A DNA stretch of 64,000 bases from Theodoxus fluviatilis (GCA_034096865.1 JAWQFJ010000523.1:18501-82500), one strand, 5' to 3'; positions 12,901 to 34,928 are shown, counted from the stretch's first letter. A program made the numbers and translations. The notes: a model not told the origin generated them from the sequence alone.

Positions 12901-15371
12901 AGTGAGTATCCACCGTACCTCAGTACTCATGTATGGTCTTCTTTCTCATTGAATGTACTGTGCTGTAGTGAGTATCCACTGTACCTCAGTACTCATGTAT
13001 GGTCTTCTTTCTCATTGAATGTACTGTGCTGTAGTGAGTATCCACCGTACCTCAGTACTCATGTATGGTCATCTTTCTCATTGAATGCACTGTGCTGTAG
13101 TGAGTATCCACCGTACCTCAGTACTCATGTATGGTCTTCTTTCTCATTGAATGTACTGTGCTGTAGTGAGTATCCACTGTACCTCAGTACTCATGTATGG
13201 TCTTCTTTCTCAACGAAGACCCCTGTGTCTCTCTTCGTGATTCATAAAGAGGCGAATAAATACAGACTTTGTGACTTGATTTGCGTTTACTCTAGACTAT
13301 TGTAATGATTTTTGTGCTTAATGGCCTTACATAGCCTACAACGGCTGACAGGCCATAAAACTCCATCCATCTTTCTCACTGGATGTGCAATGCTGTAGTG
13401 AGTACCCACTGTACCTCAGTACTGATTTATGGTCTTCTTTGTCACTGGATGTACAATGCTGTGGTGAGTACCCACTGTACCTCAGTACTGATTTATGGTC
13501 TTCTTTGTCACTGGATGTGCAATGCTGTAGTGAGTATCCACTGTACCTCAGTACTGATTTATGGTCTTCTTTGTCACTGGATGTGCAATGCTGTGGTGAG
13601 TACCCACTGTACCTCAGTACTGATTTATGGTCTTCCTTGTCACTAGATGTACAATGCTGTAGTGTGTATCCATTGTATCTCAGTAGTGCCCTTGTGTCTT
13701 CTTTTCCCTGTGAATGCAGAACGAAATAAATAGTGTCCACTGTACTATATGAAACAACCAACTCTAAGTTAAGTTCTTGATCTCATTAGAATGAAGACAA
13801 GTTATAATGGAGACAATAGGAGACAAGATGAATAAGACTAAGAGGTGCACATTTTTTTAAATACTGAAATGTCATTGTCAGGCACAAGATAAAAAAGCAT
13901 GTACTTACAGGGGTGGGGGGGTGGGGAGTAAAAGTGCCCTGTCTGTGATTGGGTTGTACATTGCAGTCCTGAGTATCCACTGTATCTTAGTACCCCTCTG
14001 CATCCTTTGCATTTGGATGTACAATGCAGTAGTGAATATGTGATTGACCAAAACACTGCTTGGAATAGCAGTGGTGAATCCATTTCCATATATATATGTT
14101 CACTTGTCTATTAGCACTTTGAAAATATTTCTTCAAAACTTGTAATAGTTGACACTTGATCTATTTTATCATAACTGTGGAGTTATATTTTGTTCTTCAT
14201 TGATGATGATAAAATGCTTGAAACATCATTGTGACATTCTAGTCTGTAAAGTTCTATTTTGTGTGATGGGTTGAATGTTTCCCTCTTGCAGCGGTGATTC
14301 TCACGGCAGTGTTGTGTGTTGGCGGAGTGCTGGCCCTCATGTTGCTCATATTCTTCTACATCTTCCAGCGAAAGTAAGTGAGCCATGTTTCTATTTATTT
14401 GATGTGTTCACATTTACATCTACTGTGGCCAGTTCAGTGTACTGTTTTAACACATTTTCTTATATATATTATTAAAATGTTTTTATCTGATCTTCATAAG
14501 CATATATATTAATATTGTCATAGTGATCACAGCAATTCTTTAAATAATTTGTATGAGTTGTTAAGGCAATTATTGTTTCTTCTTATTTAAATCAGCACAG
14601 TTAGGCTGGTGACAGGAGCCATCTTGTTGACCTTAAGTCAGCCAATTTGTCACAAGCCAATTTGTCACGAGCCCATCTACCTGCCTGTTTTGCAGCCAAA
14701 AAAGGAAATACGCCAATGAGGAACCTATTGTGCACTTTGAGAACGTGAGCTACAACCAGAGGGACACAAATTCCAGCAACAACATGGATTCTCAGCCCAG
14801 AGAAGATGCCATGTACCTTACCCCTGTGCAGGCGCGGGTGGTGTATGACCAGGCCAGCAAGACGGTCAGCCACAACCTGAACAGGGCCTCCCCCTCCTCT
14901 GCCTCATCCTCCGAGTCCCTGGGGGCGTGCGGGGGCACCCCTCTGCATTCTAGCATCACCAAGCTGGCTGGTGCAGTCGTGGAGCTCCCCTCCCCCTCCT
15001 CTGCCTCCTATCCCTACCCCGCCACCTCGGCCTCGGCCCAGCCCCGCATCCCTGGCTCGCCATCCTCCCAGCCTCTGCTGTCTGCCTCCCCCAACAACTC
15101 CAACTCCTCCATTGCCTCGCAACCCCTCCCCCCCACCCCTCCCGAGGCGGCATCTCTCCTCCTTGCCTCTGGCAGTGGAGAAAATGTGAAGATGGATGGA
15201 AGCTACATGGAGATGAACATCTCCAATCGCAAGTCCAACCTCTACGTAGAGCCCAACCGGGTGGTCACAAGCGTGGAGGGAAAGCCAGACCCCAACTCGG
15301 AGACGGCGCCTGTGTATTGCAACACTATGACCAGCAGCACCAACGAGAACCACTACGAGCCCCTCCCATGA
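6993..15371 (+). CDS. C-type lectin-domain transmembrane receptor with SH2-docking tail
   Basis: Coding exons 6993-7050, 8669-8941, 9414-9578, 14292-14373 and 14696-15371 total 1254 nt (417 aa), with all phases matching. Residues 1-19 form a hydrophobic signal peptide. Residues 25-165 are a long-form C-type lectin domain with cysteines 25/43, 60/163 and 136/152, a WLG core (96-98) and a WxW pair at 106-108. The calcium-site motif reads WHD (147-149) rather than WND, and no EPN/QPD triplet is seen, so a classic sugar-binding site is doubtful. Residues 167-190 form one membrane helix, followed by basic residues. The 224-residue tail has eight tyrosines (198, 212, 233, 243, 363, 376, 400, 413) separated by a Ser/Pro-rich stretch with a PPTPP element. 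Family knowledge suggests a cell-surface recognition receptor; the ligand is unknown. The domain abuts the membrane helix without a stalk, so an extra phase-1 exon in the 4.7-kb intron is possible. Confidence 0.85.
8350..8490 (-). repeat. SINE-like repeat copy (right arm)
   Basis: Mirror of 5026-5165. It lies in lectin intron 1, just upstream of exon 2, in antisense to the gene. Confidence 0.7.
9579..11973. other. Non-coding interval in lectin intron 3
   Basis: Contains an open stretch at 10417-10626 behind a possible acceptor, a C run at about 10862-10875, and a (GGGT)n tract at about 11286-11325. The open stretch could in theory be an alternative exon (phase 1 entry fits), but no good donor or homology was seen. 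Otherwise nothing recognisable. Confidence 0.55.
11974..13211 (+). repeat. 66-bp minisatellite, right arm, about 18-19 units
   Basis: Mirror of 294-1530, inside lectin intron 3. The unit carries 'gtactcatgtatggtcttct' and encodes a 22-residue repeat in one frame because 66 is a multiple of 3. The same variant units appear in the same order as in the left arm, so the arms separated after the array expanded. Confidence 0.93.
13212..13380 (+). repeat. SINE-like repeat inside the 66-bp array (right copy)
   Basis: Carries the family blocks 'gaggcgaataaatacagac', 'gtgacttgatttgcgttta' and 'ggccttacatagcctacaac', and ends 'ccatccat'. The minisatellite resumes immediately after it at 13381, so the element interrupts the array. 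Confidence 0.8.
13381..13680 (+). repeat. 66-bp minisatellite, outer block (right arm), about 4.5 units
   Basis: Subvariant of the 66-bp family, with 'gtactgatttatggtcttct' in place of 'gtactcatgtatggtcttct'. The last unit is degenerate. The mirrored part (to 13504) corresponds to position 1 onward. Bases after about 13504 have no partner in the window. Confidence 0.88.
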
Positions 15372-16831
15372 TCGATCGTGTGCATCCACTTGTAGAGGAA
15401 ATCATTTGCTGGACTGGCCATGGTTCAAGCTGAGGAACAGCACATGTAGCTGCTGTGTTGAGCAACGAAGATGAGCCCAGCAGAATCTAAATGCTGCCAA
15501 ACTGAGGTGACAGGGTGCTAAGAATGTGACGTCTGGGTGTCACAAGGTCCCTAGAGGGCCTTGGAGGTGTTGGTGTGATAAGACAAGGAGGCTGTAGAAC
15601 TACGGAGCAGGAGATAACACCACAGACCCTAGTGCTCTTTGCCTTGGGGGTGGAGTCTCACTGTTTGCCAGAGGAGTAGCAATTGGTAGATCATGGTGTC
15701 ATTGTAAGCTTTGAAGACCAAGATCAGCTTGCTCACTCTGATGAGATTGGCAGCTCTGTATGTTTCAGGGATATCTGGTGGTGCTGACGGTTTTGGGGCA
15801 ATGTGTGAGAATCAACGCCCTGTTCTCTGTAGCGTGGGATTTGTACATTTTAAATCCATGGGGACTGAATCCTTGATATGTTGTCTTCATTAAAGAAGAT
15901 GTTTTACAAGGGGAATGCACAGAAAAGGTTGACTAAGGATTTCATTCAAAGGGGCTGTTCTCCATGTAGGAGGATTCTGAAAGAAATGTAACTATGAATA
16001 TCTTTCAAGTGCTCATTTTTAGATAGGCAGAAATAGCAGAATCAGGAAATGGTCATTTCACGTAAAATGGAGGAAATAGAAATTTGTAGAGTTGATTACT
16101 TTTAAAAGTGTGGATAGTGTGAAGATACACAAAAACTTCCTTCAGTCACATTTTGAGATCTTCTGGGGGTGATTTTTTTTTTTTTAACTCGCCTTCATAC
16201 AAAGTTGCTCAGTCAATCCAAAAAGATCATGCATGGAGGTTGTGTATACTTAAGATATTCTGCTGCTATTAGACATTGTTTCTTGCCATCATTGACAAAC
16301 TAGTCCATGCTTGAATGATGCCACTCATAGTAAGGTTGTACTTATTGTCAATGACTAATGGAATCAGTGACATTAGCTTTATTTGAAATGCATTGTATGT
16401 TGCCTAGTACAAATAGCAGTCACTTTTTATATGTTATACATAATGAATAGTGGCTCTGTTGAGCCTTGATAGTTTTTGTGCAGTATTGTGTACATGTATG
16501 TGCTCCATCTCAAGTGACGTAATCACTCAGTGATAACACATCTTGTATTGTGTCTGTCTGTATTAGTAAGTGTTTTGGTATCTTTGATATTATGTGGCAG
16601 TGATAGTTAGATATATCTTGGAGACTGTAAGCTCACAGTTAACTTTGCAAGTTCTGAAATCATTGTGGATCATTCAGGCTCCCAGTATAGTACACATGAA
16701 TACAGGGTTTTTATGTCTACTTATGTATGTTTGCAGACATCTATTGGCAGTGAAGAGAAATGTACACATTCGTAAGAGTACTCTGAAACTGTATAACTGT
16801 GTTTGTTACTTGACACCAGGAGTATTCCAGA

Positions 16832-17244
16832 AAAAAAGAGGAGGAGGAGAAAGCTTCAAAGTGTCCTTGTGGATTTGGAGAACGGGGAGGAGGAAGAAGG
16901 AGGAGGAGAAGGAAGAAGGAGGAGGAGGAGGAGGAGTCAGTGTTCTTGTGGTAGGTCCTGATAGGCTGAGCGTCCTCACAGCACGGGGACCCCAAGACAC
17001 CTCCCTGGCACATTCATGGTGGCTGTGCAGGTGCTACTGGAGCAAACCCTGAAAGCAGACATGCCACACCATTCCAGCTGAGATGACAACAGTTGAATTT
17101 GAAGTTTTGGTGTGTTTCTGGCTGTCCATGCAGCTCCTGCCCAGTCCACAACCCTCGGGTGTCTCCCTGAAAATGTTTTGTCTAAATCTATGACTATTCC
17201 CTCTGGATTCTCTCCATCTCTCTGTCTCTCTCTCTCTGTCTCTG

Positions 17245-17342
<98 letters not shown>

Positions 17343-17345
17343 TCT
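16832..17345. repeat. Polypurine (GGA)n and (TC)n simple repeats
   Basis: A purine-rich GGA/GAA tract at 16832-16937 is followed by (TC)n at 17208-17345 with occasional TG interruptions. Low-complexity reading frames across these are not genes. Confidence 0.9.
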
Positions 17346-17870
17346 TTCATGTAGTGAATGAAAGTATGAAGGACTCTTGATGGTATCTTCTTCTTCTTCT
17401 CGAACGCCATCACACTTGCATTCTAGAGTCAAGGATGAAATGGGTTGTCTCTGATGGTATTGTATAGCTGTTTTTTGAGGGCATTACTGGTGGATGAGAC
17501 ATAGAGCTTAAAAATGGATATGTACTGTTTTAATGGTCAGAGATAGGCAGACAATGCCTTTGGGCAGCCTTTATGTCCTAAACCAAAGATATTATGACTT
17601 ATGTAGGGCATCAGAATAAGTAGCCACTCCCTGTTGCAGTCACTTTATGCAGTCTGTGCATGATCTTGTCTCGCCTATCTCTCTCAATGCCAACAGCTGT
17701 AGCTGTCTGAACAAAGTTTTTCAGGCAGACTGTCGGACTAAACACAGTGCTACTGTCACAAGGCCAGTCTTGAAAGGGCAGCAGATTAACCTTCAAATGT
17801 TGCACATTTCCACTCTATGCAGTAGTTGAAGCAAGTTTCACTGGAAACAATGAGAAAGTTCTTTCTGCGC

Positions 17871-17943
17871 GTGCGTTAACGCACTGGGGCTGGCAATTGC
17901 CAGACCCCCCTCCAGAAGCTGAGCGCGGTCAGCGCACTGACCG
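17871..17943. repeat. Three adjacent short palindromes
   Basis: GTGCGTTAACGCAC (17871-17884) and CTGGCAATTGCCAG (17890-17903) are perfect 14-bp palindromes 5 bp apart. At 17926-17943, 7-bp arms CGGTCAG/CTGACCG flank the loop CGCA. The block is GC-rich compared with its AT-rich surroundings. It could be the relic of a foldback element or a structured 3' UTR segment. Confidence 0.8.
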
Positions 17944-18722
17944 AAGTTAGGAGCAGACAACATGAGAAACCATCTGCTAATGGCATCCAACAACCGTGAT
18001 CTGTGGCCCCGTGCAAAAAATTGTGTTTACTTCGGTACTAGACAGATTTGCTGCACCTTCATTCAATTTACATACATCATCTATCCATGTTCATTACATC
18101 ATCTATTCATGTTCATTTTGGAAGGTTTCAGCTATGCATTTTCATTTTAAAGGTGCATTTTGTAGTCCTCTTCTGTCTGAGACAAAAGCACATGAATTCT
18201 GTGATACATTTGAGAATTATGTTGATTTTGCATGTGATATTGATACATGTGTATATTTACTGTAGTTGAGATGTGTTGTGTCTTCGGTTCAACCATTCAC
18301 ATTGTAGTGAGTGTACCCAGGTGGAAAAGTTGTGAAGTGACCTTTCCATGTTTTAGCCATACTTGTAGTTCAATGTGTGAAACTTTGGCACGCACACCCA
18401 CCAACTCTCCACCCACCCTCCTCTGTATAGTGCCACCACAAACTGTAGTAAATACTATTTCAGCAATCCAGCCTTAGCAATCCTAAGATATTGGGATGAA
18501 AATGAACAAGAGGGTAGACTTTTCTCATCTGAATGAGATTCATGTTTCAAGTCACCAGCTCGAGTGTAAATCTGACATTTTTCTTACAGACGGTTCATAA
18601 TTGCAGAGCAATGTGCATTTTTGTGCATTACACATCTTTTGAGATTTGAAATCCCATCAAATCTTGGATAAGTAATGAAGGATATTTTGAGAGTTATGGA
18701 GTTCAAACAAAAAAGAAAAGTA

Positions 18723-18970
18723 ACCATGTAGGAATTATTATTGGAGGACACCCATAGGTTGGTGTTTGCTGCATTGACCATCATCATTATAACAGTCATT
18801 TCATGAGGTCTCATCTAAGCCCACCCTCATTGCATCAGTAGCCATGACCATGTAGGAATTATTATTGGAGGACACCCATAGGTTGGTGTTTGCTGTATTG
18901 ACCATCATCATTATAACAGTCATTTCATGAGGTCTCATCTAAGCCCACCCTCATTGCATCAGTAGCCATG
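18723..18970. repeat. 124-bp direct tandem duplication
   Basis: Two nearly identical 124-bp units (18723-18846 and 18847-18970), beginning at 'accatgtaggaattattatt'. They differ at only a few bases. Confidence 0.9.
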
Positions 18971-21420
18971 ATCCTACCCTTCTGTATCCTACCGCCTGGC
19001 TTCAGCCATGGTCTCCGATGTGTACTTGGTAATCCGACTACACAACTAGCAGTGCCAAATCCATGTCATGTTGAAGAATCAAATTGTTCGTGTTTTTTTC
19101 TGTACAATTTTTCATTAAATTGATTTATACACATTTGCCTGGTGTTGTGTTGAATGTCTTCGAGGTATTGCACATCAAAAGATTCTAAAACTTGGAATGT
19201 TCCCTGTGTACATTTATTTTCTTGTTATGTGAGAAGCATCTTAGTTATTTGGAACCGACAAAAACATCAAACCAACAAAGACAGACTATTAACACCTTTG
19301 CAGTTTATTACGAACAAAGTTTTTGTTTTGCCTCGCAGATGGCCATCACAATCACCACACTTTCATGAAAACTATTTCACACGTCCACACACTCCACTTG
19401 CACAAAATGGCAGCCCTATGCACACTATATGGCAACAGAGGAACATGTGACAAGATGTACTTGGTACACATGGGCATTCCTTCCCTGTGGTTAAGCCACA
19501 GAGATCTCTGGAGAGCACCGGTCTAGGTCTGGGCTCCATTCAGGAAGGCTGGGAAGTCGAGCAGAAACGAAAACCTCTAAGGAAAAAAGCCAAGTTCTTT
19601 CAGAGGCAAAACGGCAGTGACAATTATCAGACTGCAAATAGCACGAGAAAATTTGTTCATGCTTTTTGTGTGCGTGTGTGTGTGTGGAGAAAAGGGAAAC
19701 CTTGATTTGAAGCAGATATGCAAGCTCGATTTGGCACTCAATGAGAGGAGAAAGTCATGTGACTTTTATTTTGTGATATACAATGTTGGAAGTGGACACA
19801 GTAAGTTCAAGGTGGGACGTAAATTCACAAGCATCTTGGAGTTAATTGATCAGAAATAGAATAAAATACACCATTTATTTTGCAGTAGTCAGATTTTTCA
19901 AGTATGCTGTTGTATTTGTGACAATGTCCTCTAATACTGTACTGAAAACACTCCAAACTCAATTTTTTCTTTAAGCCAGTCTTTGACTTGTAACTACTGC
20001 GTCACCAAGAGATAACTTCAGCAACTGAGAGACTAGGGCAACATCAAGAGGAAAATGCCATCAGACCTACAGAGATCTAATCTACTTTCAGTTCTGACCA
20101 AGCACTGCAGATACATTTACTTGCAGCTCTGGAGTGAAAAATTGCCTTCACTGTCAATGTCAGTTAAACTCTACATAGACCGTATGCTCTTACATCATTC
20201 CAACACTAAACTTTAGGATCATTCCCACAATGAACATATGGGATCATTCCCACACTGAACATGTAGGATTCTTGATTAACAAGAGTTTTACATAAGTACT
20301 AATTTTTGTGAGAATGAGAATGACTGCACTATAATTCTGGCCAACAAGTCATTAAGTTCCATAGACATAGTTTTACTTTTTATTTGATAACAGCCACGAA
20401 TGCTTGTGGCCATTTCAAAATGACACCTAGACAAGAGACAAAGAGGACACTTTTAGATTCAGAACAAAATCAAAAGCTCTTGTTTTCACTGGTACACCAA
20501 TTGCATTCATTTCATTCACAACTTTCAAAAGTTTTCTGTGAAGAAGACAAAGCAAGGAATTCCAAGACTACCCAAGTATTGACAGTGCACAATAAAAGAT
20601 ACAAATTGGGAAGTAAAATAAAATGAAAGCACCAGGAGAAAACCACCTCAACTGCTACTTCCGTCTATACATACATTGAAGCAAATGACCATGGACACAC
20701 CAACAGCATACAGGGTGAACAGTGCAAAATTGAACACAACACAATGATGATAAATGCCTACGTTGTTAGTGAAAAATGACTTAAAATTAAAGCTGGGAGG
20801 AAAAACAACCTTCACAGAACATAAAACCCATCTGCTTCAAACATGTAGGAATAGTTGCAACATTTTGTGGGTGAGACACTGAATAGAAGTGAAAAAGAGC
20901 CCAACATATAATAAATATGGTCGCTAAGCACCAGGCAGCACAGAGAGTTGAATGGTTACGGAAGGAGCAATCAGTATCCGTCACTTTTCAGTGGGCATAC
21001 AAGTCACAAGGCAATAACAGAGGGGCACTTGAGGAATGGGTTGGCAGAGAAAGCACTTGCTGTCACAGATGGCAAGAAACATCATCACAAGCTCTCTCCT
21101 TTGAAGAATGTTCCACTTCAGTGCATTCACTAAGACAAGGACAGGATATGTCGGCGTACATGATGCACAGCTTTTGAATTCAAGACCAGGGGACAGCAAC
21201 TACCATGCAAGGAAAAACCTGCATCAACCATAGATTTCACTTGTTGTTTATTCTTTTCAAAAATGATTCAGTGTAGTTATCACTGACAAAGTGGAGATAA
21301 TTTCATGGACAGTGCAACACATTGCATGGACGATATTTGGAATGATGAATAAATGAATTTTTCCCACCAGTGCCATTCTACAGTGCAGAAGTGGAGAGGA
21401 GGGAGGGAGATTTTTTTTTT

Positions 21421-21438
21421 TGGGGGGGGGGGGGAGGG

Positions 21439-21476
<38 letters not shown>

Positions 21477-21506
21477 GAGAGTGAGAGAGAGAGAGTGAGA
21501 GAGAGA

Positions 21507-21578
<72 letters not shown>
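21421..21578. repeat. (GA)n microsatellite with G-run
   Basis: A T-run and G-run followed by a long GA tract with GTGA interruptions. Confidence 0.95.
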
Positions 21579-21581
<3 letters not shown>

Positions 21582-22857
21582 GAACTGAGCTGTGTTTTCC
21601 ATGGCATTGGGAATTTTTTCGAAGATGGACAAGCGATAACTAGAGTCTGGAAAACAAGTTAAAACTGAGCAGGGCTGAATGATAGTGGTCATTTCAAGAG
21701 AACTAAGGATTTCAATATTAAGATTTCTTCACCTACAATCTCAACCAAGATCAATACAGGTGCTCCTTTAATGATTAAATGTAAGATATTGTAGCACTAG
21801 TAAGTTATAATAAATAGATCAAGACAAATTACTAAGATCAATGCATTGAAACAAATTATACATCAAAGAATCAACATAGAATCATTCTATCAACACACTC
21901 ATTAAACTGGAAGTATTCATTAACAAGAAACATAACTGTATTAGTAATGAACCAGCTAATAAATGTTTTATGATCAAGAAAATTATTCTGCAAATAAGCC
22001 TGAACTAAAAAAGATTGAAAATAATTTAAATGCGTTTATAAAACAGACTTTCCATCACCTTTTCAATCACGAACATATCCAGCAAATAATCAATTCATAA
22101 GTGCAATTACTGATCATGAAAACTAAAATTTGAGCACAAAAGCATTATTCTAATCATGCAAAAGAGGTAACTAGATACCAATATTCAAACATCATTTCCC
22201 CACTGGATAGCAGCAACACAAGCAAAACCAAAGCAACACTACTAACAACTGATGTGCACAGCAATGAGGGTTGTAGGCTAGGTTATCAAGTACCAGAGTG
22301 CAGGTACAACATAGTGCCTTTTCTGCCATTCAGTCCACTCATAAACCTTGGCAACAGAAACAGGAAGCACTGCCCCCAACATTGTTTCACTCTGGCTTCA
22401 CTTCACTAGTCACGAACCTCACAAGGTTGGGTGAAGAAACCACTAACTGTGCAACATCCACCAAAACATGAACAGACCTTCAGATTTTCTTCAACTTCAA
22501 GTTACTTTCTTCCTTTCATAGATTAGCACCAGCTTGCAAGTAGTGTGGGAACGTGCTGTCCATTGCTACTTTGATACAAGTAAGTCAGGGATACAGTCAA
22601 TGTTGAAGCACAGTGGTAACAAACAATTGCAAACATGTAACAGTATTTTGCCTAATATCATGCCAATGTAATGAGCTGCACTGGGTCTTTGTTCACATTA
22701 TTCACACCCAAAAGGAGAAGCAGAAGAAGTAAAAGAGAACCTGTTACAAGAAACAAACAACACAGGCAAATAGAAAAAGCAGTGATCATTTTGTCAAACT
22801 TTATCTACTTTTCATCATCAGTGCCTATGTTGTATCACTCATCATCCAGACCATTTC

Positions 22858-22867
22858 ACACACACAC

Positions 22868-22910
<43 letters not shown>

Positions 22911-22933
22911 GCACACACACACACACACACACG
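22858..22933. repeat. (CA)n microsatellite
   Basis: Nearly pure CA repeat with a few CG steps. Confidence 0.95.
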
Positions 22934-24400
22934 ACAGAAAAGTGAATATATAATGTTCACCCAAAAACATCCAATACAGACCATTATTGCACTATCGAAA
23001 GTAAATCTCCCCTCTTGGATACTGCTAGCACTGCATGAATCCAACAGAGGATTTACAGTGATTTCCGAGACTGAGCAACAAATCTACCTCACGAATTAGA
23101 TGAAGATATGCTGTTCGATTTGCAGTGCTATCAAAGATAATCTTTGGTGCTACTAGGGCTTTCAAGACAAATGTGGACTATGCTGAAATCACATGCATCA
23201 TCAATACAAAGAAATAAATCATTTAGGGAGACTAATACAGAATACAATGACCTGAAATGAGCTGGTTTTCTCTTGAGTTATCAATTCATAATGTAAATAC
23301 AGTTTGTTTTGGCCTCTTTCTGAGCCAAAACTTCATGAAAATCAGAGTAATTCATTACTACACAGCAAGCACACTAACAGCCAATACAGCACTTTGGATA
23401 TGATAGATGGCGGATCAGTTTTGATTGTTCTGTGAAATAATTTACCACATCCAGTTCTTACAGAATATGATGACATTTACTGGAGGGCAGGCAAGATACA
23501 TGAAAGGATTTCATTTATTCACAGGTTGCACTCTGTGGGCTCACTAATGAACGCAGCAGGTCAGAGGGTGAAAGGATAAAAAAGAAATCACTCATTGAAA
23601 GTGACACTATCAATTTGTGAGCTTCTGGTGAACATGAAGAAAACACTGAGCTACACCCATGCTGCTGTATCTGACAATGATGTTTACTGCCTTGGAAAAA
23701 TGTCATCTATGGTTGAATGCTTTGTTGCAGTTCATCTATGGAGCAATAGATGCATACATATTCTATTGCACTACAAAGAAGTGACATTTTGTGATCAAAG
23801 CATAAAGCCACCAGTAACATTTAACCATCACAGCTTGATGACACTGACTGGACCTCCACTGAATTCAACTCTCATTCAAGTCTTCTGTTTTTGCCTCTAA
23901 TAACCAGTCAATATTCCTTGAATGCTCTACTGCACACTAGAAATTCATTAAAGAAAAACCCCCCACAGAAAATCCAACAGGTAGTAGCCTTCAAAAGCAT
24001 GTATATAAAAATGACCAATCCATTGTAAATAATGATGCACATGTTTCATGCACACACTCCAGTCTCACCCATCCGGTCAGGCATGCAAACCTATCAGCAC
24101 AGAGGTTCAACTTTGCAACATATTTCAGCCTGTAGCATTGTGTTGTGTTGTACAATACCAATGTGCACTATCTCCAGCATGACTAGAGAATTCATGAACC
24201 AGGAAAGAGTTTCGTTTGCAGCATCCACACAGAGCAGATGGGCAGCCCTTGATTTTCCCCTGCCAACCAATCAATCACGTGTGTACAAACTACTTCTGAA
24301 AGAACACGACAAAGCCCTAGCCAGCACATGATGGAAGACAGGATATGTTGTGAGAGTTATGATTCCTACACATGTACTGATGACAAATGCACTGTGAGCT

Positions 24401-33912
<9,512 letters not shown>

Positions 33913-34928
33913 GTTTACGATCGAAACCACAGGGGCACCTGTCTAGATTCTCTGCCTCTGGTTGACTCCACACGTTATAGCCCTATCGCGTCAAGGGTGG
34001 AACACTCTAGTTATCGATTATTGAAGACTATCACAAGCGCATTGCCTTGTCATTTTGCCTTTACTCTAAGTCTAAATCTACAGATTGTTCACGAAATTCT
34101 TGTTTTCCAAATCACAGTCTTATACGGTATGTAGTATGAGGCATTTTTACAGCTTGAGCTATCATGATAATTTGTATGCATCTGTAATCTGAAATTTTAC
34201 ATCCCTTCTGCGCGTATGCGTAATCTTCGAGAGAAAAGTACTTTTACAGATAAAAATAGAGGATGGAATCAAGGCCGAGGTGAAATAAAAAATAAACTTT
34301 CATCAACATTTTGATTTTAAATTAGTGTAGAAATTAACTTGTCACTGTCTTAATTTGCAACGTCCGTCTTCCTTTTAAATAGGCACTTTATAGAACAAAA
34401 AAGAAAGCTTTACTATTTTTTCTCAAACTCCAGTCATTCAGCACTTTCACAGGTTTTCCACCTGGAGTATTTTACTTTCGTATGTCTCGCACACACAAGG
34501 AAAAACCATAGGTCTATATATTTTTATGTAAAAGAAGTGGCTGATTTACGAAATAACTGACGATACAGATATCACATCCATTTTTCACTTGATAGGAACA
34601 CACCATGGTGTCATATCGAATGACACGGGAACTTTTTTAACGAAAAGAAGCAACCCGGGTTGAACTGTAGACAATTTTGTCGAAAATGTTAGGCCTCGAT
34701 TTATTTCGATCAATTCAAGGGGCATAATCAAATCATTTCGATCAATTCAAGGGTCATAATTCATATAGCGTACGTGTACGGTGTTGCGTGTTTGCAAGCG
34801 AATTAAAATTTTCGGCAGTGTATGTCCAGAAACAACCAATACACATACTCCTCAAGATATATACGAATGAACACTCGAACAGCAAATACTTCCGTGTACG
34901 TACAGTAGGCCTACTTTTCCATTCTCGG
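33913..34928. other. WDR45B 5' flank, intergenic
   Basis: WDR45B 5' UTR and upstream region. The start codon context (AAACATGA) is favourable. A near-duplicate phrase 'atttcgatcaattcaagg' occurs at about 34706 and 34736. No coding exon or clear core promoter element seen. Confidence 0.5.

Larger units (their letters stand above)
1..13504. repeat. 13.5-kb palindrome (head-to-head inverted duplication)
   Basis: The left arm (1-6759) is the reverse complement of the right arm (6760 to about 13504). Paired coordinates sum to 13504 near the ends and 13518 near the centre, so only short indels separate the arms. The arms differ by scattered substitutions (for example near 4959/8548, 4643/8868 and 4681/8826) and by homopolymer lengths. 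There is no spacer: the centre is the six bases AAATTT flanked by matching C and G runs. The left arm is cut by the window edge, so the true length is unknown. It could be a recent segmental inverted duplication, two haplotypes joined head to head, or a read fold-back. The scattered SNPs argue against a simple single-molecule hairpin copy. Confidence 0.95.
15372..19150. other. Lectin 3' UTR and downstream flank
   Basis: No coding exon is recognised. Candidate ATTAAA poly(A) signals on + lie at 15889-15894 and 19114-19119. It also holds a (GGA/GAA)n tract at 16832-16937, a (TC)n tract at 17208-17345, a trio of inverted repeats at 17871-17943 and a 124-bp direct duplication at 18723-18970. Where the transcript ends cannot be decided from sequence. 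Confidence 0.5.
19151..24400. other. Non-coding interval between lectin and WDR45B
   Basis: AT-rich with no supportable exon on either strand. It may include the WDR45B 3' UTR (- strand); a TTTATT poly(A) complement lies at 23514-23519, and others occur further left. Simple repeats: G-run plus (GA)n at 21421-21578 and (CA)n at 22858-22933. Confidence 0.5.
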
